DNA of 64,000 nt from the NCBI RefSeq assembly GCF_015471405.1, contig NZ_BLVZ01000013.1, positions 62,001 through 126,000 of the forward strand, given 5' to 3'. The stretch's first letter is position 1, and every line of letters starts with the position of its first letter. Below the pieces are notes generated by a model. The model did not search any database. It was not told the origin of the DNA and worked only from the letters and a program-made list of their open reading frames with translations. The position numbers were made by a program, and so were the translations under genes. This stretch comes from Pseudomonas cichorii (GTDB lineage: Bacteria > Pseudomonadota > Gammaproteobacteria > Pseudomonadales > Pseudomonadaceae). Shown in pieces: positions 38,882 through 48,189 of this stretch.

Positions 38882-39715
38882 CTAGCCGTAACGACCGGTG
38901 ATGTAGTCTTCTGTCTGTTTTTTGGTCGGATTGGTGAACAATGTATCCGTATCACCGAACTCGACGAGTTTGCCCATGTGCATAAAAGCGGTGTAATCCG
39001 AGACCCGTGCCGCCTGCTGCATGTTGTGGGTAACGATCACAATGGTGTATTTCGATTTCAGTTCGTAGATCAGTTCTTCAACTTTCAGCGTCGAAATCGG
39101 ATCGAGCGCCGAACAGGGTTCGTCGAGCAGCAGGACTTCCGGCTCCACGGCGATAGTGCGGGCAATCACCAGCCGCTGCTGCTGACCGCCGGACAGACCA
39201 AGCGCCGACTCATGCAGCCGGTCCTTGACCTCATCCCACAAGGCTGCACCTTTGAGTGCCCACTCGACAGCCTCATCGAGTACGCGCTTCTTGTTGATCC
39301 CTTGAAGGCGCAGCCCGTAGACCACGTTCTCGTAGATCGTCTTGGGAAACGGGTTCGGCTTCTGGAACACCATGCCGACGCGACGGCGCAGCTCGGCGAC
39401 TTCCTCGCCCTTGCTGTAGATGTTGTGACCATAGAGGTTGATGGCACCTTCCACCCGGCAACCGTCGACCAGATCGTTCATGCGATTGAAGGTGCGCAAC
39501 AGCGTCGACTTGCCACAACCGGACGGGCCGATGAAGGACGTCACCTTCTGCTTGGGGATATTCAGGCTGACGTCGAACAGAGCCTGCTTTTCACTGTAAA
39601 ACAGGTTCAGGCCCGGCACTTCAATCGCCACGATTTCATCGGCCAGGTGCAAGCCCGACTTGTTACGCCCCAGGGCCGACATATTGACGCCGTGGTTTGA
39701 GCCTTCGTGTTGCAT
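38882..39715 (-). CDS. pstB: Phosphate ABC transporter ATPase
   Basis: 277 residues. Walker A is FIGPSGCGKSTLLR near residue 55, the ABC signature is LSGGQQQR, and Walker B with the catalytic Glu is VLLLDEPCSALDP. The N-terminal 25 residues extend beyond the E. coli protein. It drives phosphate import through PstCA. It lies between pstA (67 bases) and phoU (70 bases) on the same strand. Confidence 0.98.
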   Translation of the reverse strand: MQHEGSNHGVNMSALGRNKSGLHLADEIVAIEVPGLNLFYSEKQALFDVSLNIPKQKVTSFIGPSGCGKSTLLRTFNRMNDLVDGCRVEGAINLYGHNIYSKGEEVAELRRRVGMVFQKPNPFPKTIYENVVYGLRLQGINKKRVLDEAVEWALKGAALWDEVKDRLHESALGLSGGQQQRLVIARTIAVEPEVLLLDEPCSALDPISTLKVEELIYELKSKYTIVIVTHNMQQAARVSDYTAFMHMGKLVEFGDTDTLFTNPTKKQTEDYITGRYG

Positions 39716-39782
39716 GGATTGCTCCTGTGCGAACTTTTCGCATCATCGAACCGCCCAGCCTGTGCGGGGCGGTACTTTCGGA

Positions 39783-41453
39783 TCAGTTGTCGAGCGCCTT
39801 GTACTTCTCGCGCAAATGGTTACGAATGGCGACCGCCGACAAATTGAGCAAGGCGATCACCAGCACCAGCAGCAAGGCCGTGGCATACACCAGCGGGCGT
39901 GCAGCCTCGACATTGGGGCTCTGGAAGCCCACGTCATAAATATGGAAGCCCAGGTGCATGATCTTCTGGTCCAGATGCAGATACGGGTAATTCCCGTCCA
40001 GCGGCAACGACGGCGCCAGCTTGACCACCCCCACCAGCATCAATGGCGCGACCTCGCCTGCGGCACGGGCCACGGCCAGGATCAGGCCGGTCATCATCGC
40101 CGGGCTAGCCATGGGCAAAACGATTTTCCACAGGGTTTCGGCCTTGGTCGCACCCAACGCCAGCGAACCTTCACGCAGGCTCAAGGGGATGCGCGCCAGA
40201 CCTTCTTCGGTGGCAACGATCACCACCGGCACCGCCAGCAGCGCCAGGGTCAGCGATGCCCATAACAGACCAGGCGTGCCGAAGGTCGGCGCGGGTAGCG
40301 CTTCAGGGAAGAACAGGTGGTCCAGAGAACCGCCCAGCACATAGACAAAAAAGCCCAGGCCAAACACGCCATAGACAATGGCCGGCACACCGGCCAGATT
40401 GTTCACGGCAATGCGGATCAAGCGTGTGACCGTACCCTGGCGCGCATATTCACGCAGATAGACCGCCGCCAGCACGCCGAACGGGGTCACGATCACGGCC
40501 ATGATCAGCGTCATCATCACCGTGCCGAAAATGGCCGGGAAAATACCGCCTTCGGTGTTGGCTTCACGGGGGTCTTCGCTCAGGAACTCCCAGAGTTTCT
40601 TGAAGTAGAAACCGATCTTGGTGAAGAACCCCATGGCATTGGGCTGATAGGCATGCACCACTTTGCCCAGGCTGATCTCGACTTCTTTGCCGTTGGCATC
40701 GCGGGCTGTCAGGCTGTCACGGTCGAAAGCCTGATGCAGGCCGCCAAGCCGCTCTTCGATCACTTTGTAGCGGGCATCCAGTTCAGCCCGCTCGGCCGCC
40801 ATGTCCGCCTGGGCAGTCGCGTCGAGCCGGCCTTCCAGCTCCAGCTTGCGGGCCTGAAGGCGCAGACGCTCGATACCGTGGTTGATGGCGCCAATATCTT
40901 TCTTTTCCAGGCTGTAAAGCTCGTCGGCCAGCTTCGCGACCCGTTTGATGCGCTCTTGCAACATCGGCCAGGCCGCTTCGCCTTCGGCCACAACAGTGCC
41001 GTTTTCCTTGACGTTGACCAGATAGCCATAGAAGTTGCCCCACTCACGACGCTCCAGTGTCATCAGTTCGGCAGGCAGGCTTTGCCTCGTCAGCCATTCG
41101 CCGACCACCCAGGTGAAATCGCTGGGGTTCACGTCACGGTTACCAACCTTGAACAACTCGCGGGTCATGAACTCGGGGCCGTTTTCCGGCACCGGCAAGC
41201 CAGCACCTTTGAGACGCGCGCGAGGCACCTGCTCCTGCTCGACCAGTTCACCGATCAATACATGCGGTGGCTGATCGGGGACATCGTATTGCGCATACAC
41301 CAGATCCGCAGGCCAGAAGTGCCCAAGACCACGCACGGCAATCACGGCCAGCAGACCGATCGTCATGATGACCGCGATGGAAACAGCGCCCGCACTCAGC
41401 CAGACGCCTGGGGCGCCGCTTTTGAACCAGCTCTTGAGAGAGTCCCGTTTCAC
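39783..41453 (-). CDS. pstA: Phosphate ABC transporter permease PstA (long form)
   Basis: 556 residues, nearly twice the E. coli PstA. One N-terminal helix (about 18-40) is followed by a large soluble insert (about 45-290), partly coiled coil with many charged residues, then the ordinary permease domain (about 295-550) with the EAA loop around LREGSLALGATKAETLWKIVLP. Together with PstC it forms the channel for phosphate. The insert is a known feature of pseudomonad PstA; its role is not established. Confidence 0.96.
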   Translation of the reverse strand: MKRDSLKSWFKSGAPGVWLSAGAVSIAVIMTIGLLAVIAVRGLGHFWPADLVYAQYDVPDQPPHVLIGELVEQEQVPRARLKGAGLPVPENGPEFMTRELFKVGNRDVNPSDFTWVVGEWLTRQSLPAELMTLERREWGNFYGYLVNVKENGTVVAEGEAAWPMLQERIKRVAKLADELYSLEKKDIGAINHGIERLRLQARKLELEGRLDATAQADMAAERAELDARYKVIEERLGGLHQAFDRDSLTARDANGKEVEISLGKVVHAYQPNAMGFFTKIGFYFKKLWEFLSEDPREANTEGGIFPAIFGTVMMTLIMAVIVTPFGVLAAVYLREYARQGTVTRLIRIAVNNLAGVPAIVYGVFGLGFFVYVLGGSLDHLFFPEALPAPTFGTPGLLWASLTLALLAVPVVIVATEEGLARIPLSLREGSLALGATKAETLWKIVLPMASPAMMTGLILAVARAAGEVAPLMLVGVVKLAPSLPLDGNYPYLHLDQKIMHLGFHIYDVGFQSPNVEAARPLVYATALLLVLVIALLNLSAVAIRNHLREKYKALDN

Positions 41454-41468
41454 TAAGTTCTGCCTTCC

Positions 41469-43754
41469 TTAAAGCGACGAGTATTTCTTGCGCAGACGCT
41501 GACGGATCAGCTCTGCCAGGGTGTTCATGACAAAGGTGAACACCAGCAGCACCAACGCTGCCAGGAACAGCACGCGATAGTGGCTGCCCCCGACTTCAGA
41601 TTCCGGCATTTCCACGGCCACGTTGGCCGCCAGGGTTCGCATGCCCTCGAACAGATTCATGTCCATGATCGGCGTGTTCCCCGTGGCCATCAGCACGATC
41701 ATGGTTTCACCCACAGCGCGCCCCATGCCGATCATCAGCGCCGAGAAGATGCCGGGGCTGGCGGTCAGGATCACCACGCGAGTCAGGGTCTGCCAGGGCG
41801 TCGCGCCCAGGGCCAGCGAACCCAGGGTCAGGCTGCGCGGCACACTGAAGACGGCGTCTTCGGCAATCGAATAAATATTGGGAATGACTGCAAACCCCAT
41901 GGCGATACCGACGACCAGTGCATTGCGCTGATCGTAGGTGATGCCCAGGTCATTGCTGATCCACATGCGCATGTCGCCGCCGAAGAACCAGTTCTCCAGA
42001 TGCGGGCTCATGCTCAGGGAAAACCAGCCCACCAGCAGCACGACCGGCAGCAGAATGGCGCTCTCCCAACCATCGGGCACCCGCAGACGAATCGACTCGG
42101 GCAAGCGGGTCCACAGGAAACCCGCCAGCAGGATGCCGATGGGCGTCAACAGCAGCAGGCTGAAGATGCCAGGCAAGTGGCCTTCCAGATACGGCGCCAG
42201 GAACAACCCGGCGAAGAAACCGAGGATCACCGTCGGCATCGCTTCCATCAGTTCGATGACCGGCTTGACCTTGCGGCGCATGCCCGGAGCCATGAAGTAA
42301 GCGGTATAGATCGCGGCAGCAATGGCCAGCGGTGCGGCCAGGATCATTGCGTAAAACGCGGCTTTCAGCGTGCCATAGGTCAGCGGCGCGAGGCTCAGCT
42401 TGGGCTCGAAATCACTGTTGGAAGCCGTGGACTGCCAGACATACTGAGGCGCATCGTAGTTTTCATACCAGACCTTGCCCCACAGCGAACTCCAGGACAC
42501 TTCCGGGTGCGGGTTATCCAGAGTCATGGGCAGCAACATGCCTGAGCTCTCGACCAGAATCTGGTTGGCCCGTGGCGACAACGCCAGGATTCCCGAACCT
42601 TCGACCACCTGATCGACCAGCAGGGTCCGGTGTGCCGTACTGTGGAAGACGCCCAGCTTGCCCGAAGCATCAAGCGCGATGAAACCCTTGCGACGTTGCT
42701 CGGCCCTGATCTGAACGATCGGCGCGTTGCTCATCTTGAAGTCACGAACGCGCATGAAGCGCTGCTCACCATCGGTATCACGGGCCATGAACCACTGGCT
42801 CATGCCGCCCTTGGAGTTACCGATGATCAACGAAATGCCGCCCACCAGCTGGGAGCTGGCTGTGATTTCCGCGTTACCGTCTTCCAGCAGCTTATAGCGG
42901 CCATTGAGAGTGCGGTCACGCAGGCTGAACACGTCGGCCTGGGCACGACCATTGATCACATACAGCCATTGCTGGCGAGGATCGATGTAGATGGCTTTGA
43001 CGGCGGCGGACATCTGCGGCAGATCGATGCGGCTCTGCTCGCGGGTCATCTCGCCCGTCATCATGTTTTCTGTCTGCTCAAGCGCCAGAACATGCAACTG
43101 GGTTCCGGTGGAGCCCGCAATCTTTAGGTTGTCACCACTGGCACTGACGGTGACGTACTCAACCGCTCGGCCCTGATCGTCCAGCACCAACGGGGTTTCA
43201 CCGTAAGGCCAGGCAATGCTCGGCGTGATGGTCTTTTTGTTGTCCGGATAGGTGGTCTGATAGGCGTGCTTGAAGATCAGCACCTGGCCGTTGGACAGGC
43301 CCAGTGCAATCAGCGGCGCACCGGGCTGATCCTTGCCGATGGAAGAGACCGTCACACCCGCCGGTAACGGCAGGCCGATGCGCTGAAGCTCGCTGCCGTC
43401 CTTGATATCGAAGAAGATCACTTCACCCTTGTCGGAAACCCGCATCCCGATCTGGTTCTGTTCTTCGATGGCAATCATCAGCGGCTTGCCGGCGTCCTGC
43501 ATCCAGGTAGCGTTCAGAGGCGTCTTCACGCTCAGGCTGGCACCCTTGAAAAGCGGCGCGACGACATAGGCGAGATAGAAAAAGATCAGGGTGATGGCAG
43601 CAAGCACGGCAAGGCCACCGATGGCGACATACCAGCGGGTCAGGCGATCCTTGAAGGCACGAACACGGCGCTTTCGCTGCATCTCGGGCGTATTGAAATC
43701 AATGCGCTGTGGAGGTGAACTCTGATTCATTCTCGATTTAGCCAGATCATTCAT
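41469..43754 (-). CDS. pstC: Phosphate ABC transporter permease PstC (long form)
   Basis: 761 residues, more than double E. coli PstC. An N-terminal helix (about 40-65) precedes a periplasmic domain of some 350 residues (about 80-430), rich in short beta-strand repeats (for example QILVESSG, KLGVFHSTAHRTLLVDQVV) that suggest a beta-propeller. The permease domain follows (about 455-755), with the EAA-type loop LTLGSLALGATPWQTLTRVVI. The start is ATG 43754, with 43730 as a possible alternative. It lies 15 bases before pstA. Confidence 0.95.
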   Translation of the reverse strand: MNDLAKSRMNQSSPPQRIDFNTPEMQRKRRVRAFKDRLTRWYVAIGGLAVLAAITLIFFYLAYVVAPLFKGASLSVKTPLNATWMQDAGKPLMIAIEEQNQIGMRVSDKGEVIFFDIKDGSELQRIGLPLPAGVTVSSIGKDQPGAPLIALGLSNGQVLIFKHAYQTTYPDNKKTITPSIAWPYGETPLVLDDQGRAVEYVTVSASGDNLKIAGSTGTQLHVLALEQTENMMTGEMTREQSRIDLPQMSAAVKAIYIDPRQQWLYVINGRAQADVFSLRDRTLNGRYKLLEDGNAEITASSQLVGGISLIIGNSKGGMSQWFMARDTDGEQRFMRVRDFKMSNAPIVQIRAEQRRKGFIALDASGKLGVFHSTAHRTLLVDQVVEGSGILALSPRANQILVESSGMLLPMTLDNPHPEVSWSSLWGKVWYENYDAPQYVWQSTASNSDFEPKLSLAPLTYGTLKAAFYAMILAAPLAIAAAIYTAYFMAPGMRRKVKPVIELMEAMPTVILGFFAGLFLAPYLEGHLPGIFSLLLLTPIGILLAGFLWTRLPESIRLRVPDGWESAILLPVVLLVGWFSLSMSPHLENWFFGGDMRMWISNDLGITYDQRNALVVGIAMGFAVIPNIYSIAEDAVFSVPRSLTLGSLALGATPWQTLTRVVILTASPGIFSALMIGMGRAVGETMIVLMATGNTPIMDMNLFEGMRTLAANVAVEMPESEVGGSHYRVLFLAALVLLVFTFVMNTLAELIRQRLRKKYSSL

Positions 43755-43892
43755 GCGCGCACACCGTAACGGCTCTGTATGACAAAAACATTACAGCAAG
43801 GTGACGCAAAAAAGCCCGCCACCCAGGAAAACCGGCAGCGGACTGTTCAATGGGTTGCGAGGCCAATCCTTCAGCCTCTCTTCGTGTTGCTG

Positions 43893-44891
43893 TTACTTGG
43901 AAGCGACACCCGAGGCACCTTGCAGGCCCAGATCAGTCAGTGCCTTTTCGACGACACGGGACGGCAATGGAATGTACCCGTCCTTCATCACCACTTCCTG
44001 GCCCTGTCTTGACAGTACCAGCTTCAGAAATTCGGCCTCCAGCGGAGCCAGAGGCTTGTTCGGTGCCTTGTTCACATAAACGTAGAGGAAACGCGACAGC
44101 GGATAAGTGCCGTTCAAGGCGTTGGCTTCATTGTCCTCGACAAACTCTGCGCCTTCTTTCTTGGCCAGAGGCACAGTCTTGACGCTGGAAGTCTTGTAGC
44201 CGATACCCGAGTAACCAATGCCGTTCAGCGAACTGCTGATGGAGCTGACGACCGAAGCCGAGCCTGGCTGCTCGTTGACGTTGGCCTTGAAGTCGCCTTT
44301 GCACAGTGCCTCTTCCTTGAAGTAGCCATAAGTGCCGGATACGGAGTTACGGCCAAACAACTGAATCGGCTTGCTCGCCAGGTCGCCGGTCACACCGACA
44401 TCACCCCAGGTTTTGGCATCGGCCTTGGCACCGCACAGGCGGGTTACGGAAAAAATCGCGTCCACTTGCTGCATGGTCAGGCCTTTGACCGGGTTGTCCT
44501 TGTGAACAAATACGGCCAGGGCATCCACAGCCACCGGAATGGCGGTCGGCTTGTAGCCGTGCTTGAGTTCGAAGGCCGACAGTTCACCGTCTTTCATCTT
44601 GCGGCTCATCGGCCCCAGGTTGGCCGTGCCTTCCGTCAGGGCTGGCGGCGCAGTCGATGAACCGGCAGCCTGAATCTGGATATTCACGCTTGGGTATTCT
44701 TTCTTGTAGGCCTCGGCCCACAAGGTCATCAGGTTTGCCAGAGTGTCGGACCCCACACTCGACAGATTCCCGGACACACCCGTTGTCTTGGCGTAAGGCT
44801 TGATCGCAGGGTCAACAGCAGCAAAGGAATTGGCCGCCGCAACTCCAGCGGCAACGAATGTCAGTGCGGTCATCAAGCTCTTGAGTGTCAT
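43893..44891 (-). CDS. pstS: Periplasmic phosphate-binding protein
   Basis: 332 residues from ATG 44891, chosen for AGGAG 8 bases upstream; the frame opens 48 bases earlier at 44939. Signal peptide about 1-24 (NSFA-AVD). Phosphate-contacting loops are visible: SVGSDTLANL near residue 40, AAGSSTAPPAL near 75, and the RNSVSGTYGYF segment near 180. It captures phosphate for PstCAB. A Pho-box candidate lies about 70-90 bases upstream; 138 bases separate it from pstC, long enough for differential expression. Confidence 0.97.
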   Translation of the reverse strand: MTLKSLMTALTFVAAGVAAANSFAAVDPAIKPYAKTTGVSGNLSSVGSDTLANLMTLWAEAYKKEYPSVNIQIQAAGSSTAPPALTEGTANLGPMSRKMKDGELSAFELKHGYKPTAIPVAVDALAVFVHKDNPVKGLTMQQVDAIFSVTRLCGAKADAKTWGDVGVTGDLASKPIQLFGRNSVSGTYGYFKEEALCKGDFKANVNEQPGSASVVSSISSSLNGIGYSGIGYKTSSVKTVPLAKKEGAEFVEDNEANALNGTYPLSRFLYVYVNKAPNKPLAPLEAEFLKLVLSRQGQEVVMKDGYIPLPSRVVEKALTDLGLQGASGVASK

Positions 44892-44957
44892 GCCTTGCGC
44901 TCCTGCAGGGTATGTAGAGGGTCTTTGACCGTCCATCATTGGTTGGTCGTATGAACA

Positions 44958-44979
44958 CTCTATGAATTGATTGTGACAA
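44958..44979 (-). promoter_or_regulatory. Pho box upstream of pstS
   Basis: On the minus strand TTGTCACAATC is followed directly by AATTCATAGAG: two 11-base units with TGTCA and TTCAT cores, a fair match to the PhoB consensus. It lies 67 bases before the pstS start. Confidence 0.65.
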
Positions 44980-44985
44980 TAAGAT

Positions 44986-45022
44986 GAAAAGGCCGCCCCC
45001 CTTTCGGGATGGCAGCCTTTAT
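44986..45022 (-). terminator. Terminator of the MHS transporter gene
   Basis: On the minus strand AAAGGCTGCC and GGCGGCCTTTT pair with one mismatch and end in TTTT, about 40 bases after the transporter stop and directly before the pstS promoter. Confidence 0.75.
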
Positions 45023-45062
45023 CGATGCCTCATACAAGACAAAATGCTTCAGCGAGAGGCGA

Positions 45063-46352
45063 TCACCGCTTCCGGGCGATCAGATAGAGACCCAGCGCCA
45101 TACCCAGACCACTCAAGGCCGCCACATACCAGGCCGGCGCCATCGGGCTGGTCTTGAGCATGAGCGTCACGACCATCGGGGTCAGGCCGCCGAAAATCGC
45201 ATAGGCCACGTTGTAGGAGAACGACAGCCCCGAGAAGCGCACCACAGGCGGGAACGCCTTGACCATCACGTACGGCACTGCGCCGATGGTACCGACGAAC
45301 AGACCGGTCACGGCATACAACGGGAACAGCCAGTCCGGGTGCGCGGCCAGCATGTGATAGAAGGTCCAGGAACTGAGCAACAGACCTGTGCTGCCCAGCA
45401 GCAATACCAGACCCGCACCGATACGATCCGCAAGCGCACCCGCGCCAATGCAACCCAGGCTCAAAAGAACGATAGCCAGGCTGTTGGCCTTCAAGGCAGT
45501 GGCTGCCGTGAAGTCGTACTTGGTTTGCAGCAGAGTCGGTGTCATCAGGATCACGACGATGATCCCGGCCGACAGCAGCCAGGTCAGCAGCATCGACAGA
45601 ACGACCGCACCACGGTGGTCACGCAATACGCCCTTGAGCGGCAACTCTTCGGCCAGTGCCTTGCGTTGTTGCAGCTCGGCGAACACCGGGGTTTCGTGCA
45701 GCAGACGACGCAGGTAGACCGACATCAGGCCGAATACACCGCCCAGCAGGAAAGGAATCCGCCATGCGTAGTCCGAAACCTCGACAGGGGTGTAGATGCT
45801 GTTGATCACGGTTGCGACCAGCGAGCCGATCAGGATGCCCGCCGTCAGGCCGGCAGTCAGCGTGCCACAGGCATAACCGACATAGCGGGCCGGAACGTGC
45901 TCGGACACGAATACCCAGGCACCCGGCACTTCACCGCCGATGGCCGCGCCCTGAATGACGCGCATCAACAGCAGCAGGATCGGAGCCCACATGCCGATCT
46001 GGGCATAGGTTGGCAGCAGACCCATGATCAGGGTCGGCACGGCCATCATGAAAATGCTCAGGGTGAACATCTTCTTGCGACCCAGCAGGTCACCGAAGTG
46101 CGCCATGATGATGCCGCCCAGCGGTCTTGCCAGATAACCGGCGGCAAAAATGCCGAAGGTCTGCATCATGCGCAACCAGTCGGGCATGTCCGCAGGGAAG
46201 AACAGCTTCCCGACAACGGCCGCGAAGAAGACGAAAATGATGAAGTCGTAAAACTCCAGCGCCCCACCCAGGGCTGAAAGCGACAAGGTTTTGTAATCGC
46301 TGCGGGTCAAGGGCCGCGCTGACTTCGCGGAATCTAACGGTACGGATGACAT
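45063..46352 (-). CDS. MHS-family MFS transporter (organic acid:H+ symporter type)
   Basis: 429 residues, twelve membrane helices. Metabolite:H+ symporter hallmarks are present: GGALEFYDFIIFVFFAAVVG in helix 1, the loop motif ARPLGGIIMAHFGDLLGRKK and the middle repeat LADRIGAG. Relatives carry dicarboxylates such as alpha-ketoglutarate, citrate or proline; the substrate cannot be read from sequence. It is upstream of pstS on the same strand but separated by a terminator, so it is not part of the pst operon. Confidence 0.9.
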   Translation of the reverse strand: MSSVPLDSAKSARPLTRSDYKTLSLSALGGALEFYDFIIFVFFAAVVGKLFFPADMPDWLRMMQTFGIFAAGYLARPLGGIIMAHFGDLLGRKKMFTLSIFMMAVPTLIMGLLPTYAQIGMWAPILLLLMRVIQGAAIGGEVPGAWVFVSEHVPARYVGYACGTLTAGLTAGILIGSLVATVINSIYTPVEVSDYAWRIPFLLGGVFGLMSVYLRRLLHETPVFAELQQRKALAEELPLKGVLRDHRGAVVLSMLLTWLLSAGIIVVILMTPTLLQTKYDFTAATALKANSLAIVLLSLGCIGAGALADRIGAGLVLLLGSTGLLLSSWTFYHMLAAHPDWLFPLYAVTGLFVGTIGAVPYVMVKAFPPVVRFSGLSFSYNVAYAIFGGLTPMVVTLMLKTSPMAPAWYVAALSGLGMALGLYLIARKR

Positions 46353-46784
46353 GACAAGGCTTCTCTTTGGGCTTTTCTTTGAATGAGCGAACGACAGCTA
46401 CGCTGGCTGCGGCGGGGTGGCGTGCAGAAGCGATTGTCCGGGGCAATTGTGCAGATAGGCACCAAAATTGCGTGTACAGGCAGTCTTGTCACCTGTAAGG
46501 GTCAGGCAAGATAGCAAATTGTTTCAAAAAACACCTAGCGAGAAGCTGCATCAGGTAAAAAGAAAGCCGAATGGTCGTCGTATGGGGCAACGCCCGATAT
46601 ACTCGCAAACCGTCAAGCGCACTGGGAATCTGTGCAAAAACCTCTTTAGCCAGCGGCTTTCGCAGAGTTTCCCTTTTAGGGCCATACGCCAGCCGAACAT
46701 ACAATGTTCACCTGCGTAGTTTTGAATGGCGCCTGTCAACCGCGGTAAAAACACTGAGAGTCATGGGTCAGAGGCACCCCAGGC
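46353..46784. other. Gene-free region between the MHS transporter and the thioesterase
   Basis: 432 bases between divergent genes with no convincing coding frame. A sigma-54-like element stands at 46457-46472 on the plus strand. A small palindrome GAACATACAATGTTC is at about 46697-46711. I saw no T-tailed hairpin that would end a small RNA here. Confidence 0.5.
46457..46472 (+). promoter_or_regulatory. Candidate sigma-54 (-24/-12) promoter
   Basis: AGGCACCAAAATTGCG has GG-N10-GC spacing with the GGCAC and TTGC cores of sigma-54 promoters. It points toward the thioesterase gene 310 bases away, which is far for an mRNA leader. Confidence 0.4.
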
Positions 46785-47186
46785 ATGATTGAGCTCGAAC
46801 AAGAAGATCCAACCCCACAAGGCGACCTTGCCTTGCAAATTACGGCTCTGCCCCGTGAAACCAATGGTTTCGGCGATATTTTCGGCGGCTGGCTTGTTTC
46901 ACAGATGGACCTGGCAGGCACCGCCATGGCCAGCAAGATCGCCGGTGGGCGCGTCGCGACCGTTGCGATCGACCGCATGGCATTCTTGGTTCCGGTCGCC
47001 GTTGGGGAACAGCTTTCCTTCTATACCCGCACACTGGAAGTCGGCCGCACCTCGATCAAGATGATGGTCGAAGTCTGGAGTGATGACCCGTTAAGCAGCG
47101 AATGGCGCAAGGTCACCGAAGCCGTCTTCGTCTTCGTGGCCATCGACAGCAGCGGCAGGACACGCTCGGTACCTGCACGACGGTAA
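46785..47186 (+). CDS. Acyl-CoA thioesterase (hotdog fold, YciA type)
   Basis: 133 residues, the size of a single hotdog domain. The active-site region NGFGDIFGGWLVSQMDLAGTAMA (Asn/Asp plus the following helix) and the later VATVAIDRMAFLVPVAVGEQL strand are those of YciA-like thioesterases, which cleave acyl-CoA to free acid and CoA. Normally hexameric and cytoplasmic. It has no close operon partner; the next gene starts 93 bases later on the same strand. Confidence 0.93.
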   Translation: MIELEQEDPTPQGDLALQITALPRETNGFGDIFGGWLVSQMDLAGTAMASKIAGGRVATVAIDRMAFLVPVAVGEQLSFYTRTLEVGRTSIKMMVEVWSDDPLSSEWRKVTEAVFVFVAIDSSGRTRSVPARR

Positions 47187-47279
47187 ATTGTCGCCTGGGC
47201 AAAGACCGGCCGGTTAAGGCTAAACTCATCGATCTTGAAAGAGTCTATTTCTGTCACGGTCCTTGAGTGAGAACTTCGC

Positions 47280-48179
47280 ATGCCAACACCGCAGGTTGAA
47301 TCCGTAAAGTACGACGAGCTGAATTGCTGGCGTATCCGTCATGGTGATGCAGAGCTGCTGGTTGCCCAGCAAGGCGCGCATATCCTCAGTTATCAGGTCG
47401 CCGGGCAAGAGCCCCTGGTCTGGCTGAATGACGGTGCGCAATTCAAGCAAGGCAAGCCGATTCGTGCCGGCATTCCGATTTGCTGGCCATGGTTCGGCAG
47501 CCTGGAGCGCAACCCGCAAAGCGTGCAGGCCATGCGCCAGAGCAGCGAGCCTGCAAAGGCCCACGGAGAAGTCCGGACTCTGGACTGGGAACTGCTGGGG
47601 ATTGGCGAAGATGGCGATGCGCTGCTGGTGGAATTTGTCCTGCCGCAGGCCGAAGGCCATTTACCTGGCTGGCCGCACAACGTAGCCCTGAAACTCAGCA
47701 TCCGCCTGGACCACGCACTCAATGTCAGCCTGGTCAGCTATAACAGCGGGACCGAAGCCGTCAGCTTCAGTCAGGCCTTGCACACCTACTTCGCTGTCAG
47801 CGATGTACACCAGATCAGCATTCAAGGGCTCGATGGCCTGCGCTATATCGAAACCCTGGAAAACTGGGAAGAACGCCAGCAGAGCGGCGACCTGACATTC
47901 AGCGGCGAAACCGACCGCATCTACCAGGACACGCCCCCGCTGCTCAGCATTGTCGATCCAGAGTGGAAACGCCGGATTCTCATCCAGACCAGCGGCTCGA
48001 AGTCTGCTGTCCTGTGGAACCCGTGGATCGAAAAGACCAGCAAACTCGCCGATATGAAGCCCGATGGCTGGCAGCGCATGGTCTGTGTCGAAACCGCCAA
48101 CGTGCTGGACGATATCGTGACCCTGGCCCCGCAGGACATGCATGTCCTGGGGATCAGCATCTGGAGTGAAGCGCTCTAA
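47280..48179 (+). CDS. D-hexose-6-phosphate mutarotase (YeaD type)
   Basis: 299 residues with the galactose-mutarotase fold. It converts alpha and beta forms of glucose-6-phosphate. Family markers are GIPICWPWFG near residue 65-75, the catalytic-type HTYFAVSDVHQISIQGLDG near 165, and the late VLWNPWIEK and CVETANV segments, the last supplying the conserved Glu. GTGAGAACTTCGC precedes the ATG. The gene converges on a DUF3299 gene with only 10 bases between the two stops. Confidence 0.92.
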   Translation: MPTPQVESVKYDELNCWRIRHGDAELLVAQQGAHILSYQVAGQEPLVWLNDGAQFKQGKPIRAGIPICWPWFGSLERNPQSVQAMRQSSEPAKAHGEVRTLDWELLGIGEDGDALLVEFVLPQAEGHLPGWPHNVALKLSIRLDHALNVSLVSYNSGTEAVSFSQALHTYFAVSDVHQISIQGLDGLRYIETLENWEERQQSGDLTFSGETDRIYQDTPPLLSIVDPEWKRRILIQTSGSKSAVLWNPWIEKTSKLADMKPDGWQRMVCVETANVLDDIVTLAPQDMHVLGISIWSEAL

Positions 48180-48189
48180 ACCCCGGATA

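Noticed and set aside
46470..46784. CrcX/CrcZ-type small RNA behind the sigma-54-like site
   Set aside because: No repeated CA-rich Hfq motifs and no T-tailed hairpin were found; kept only as a promoter candidate.
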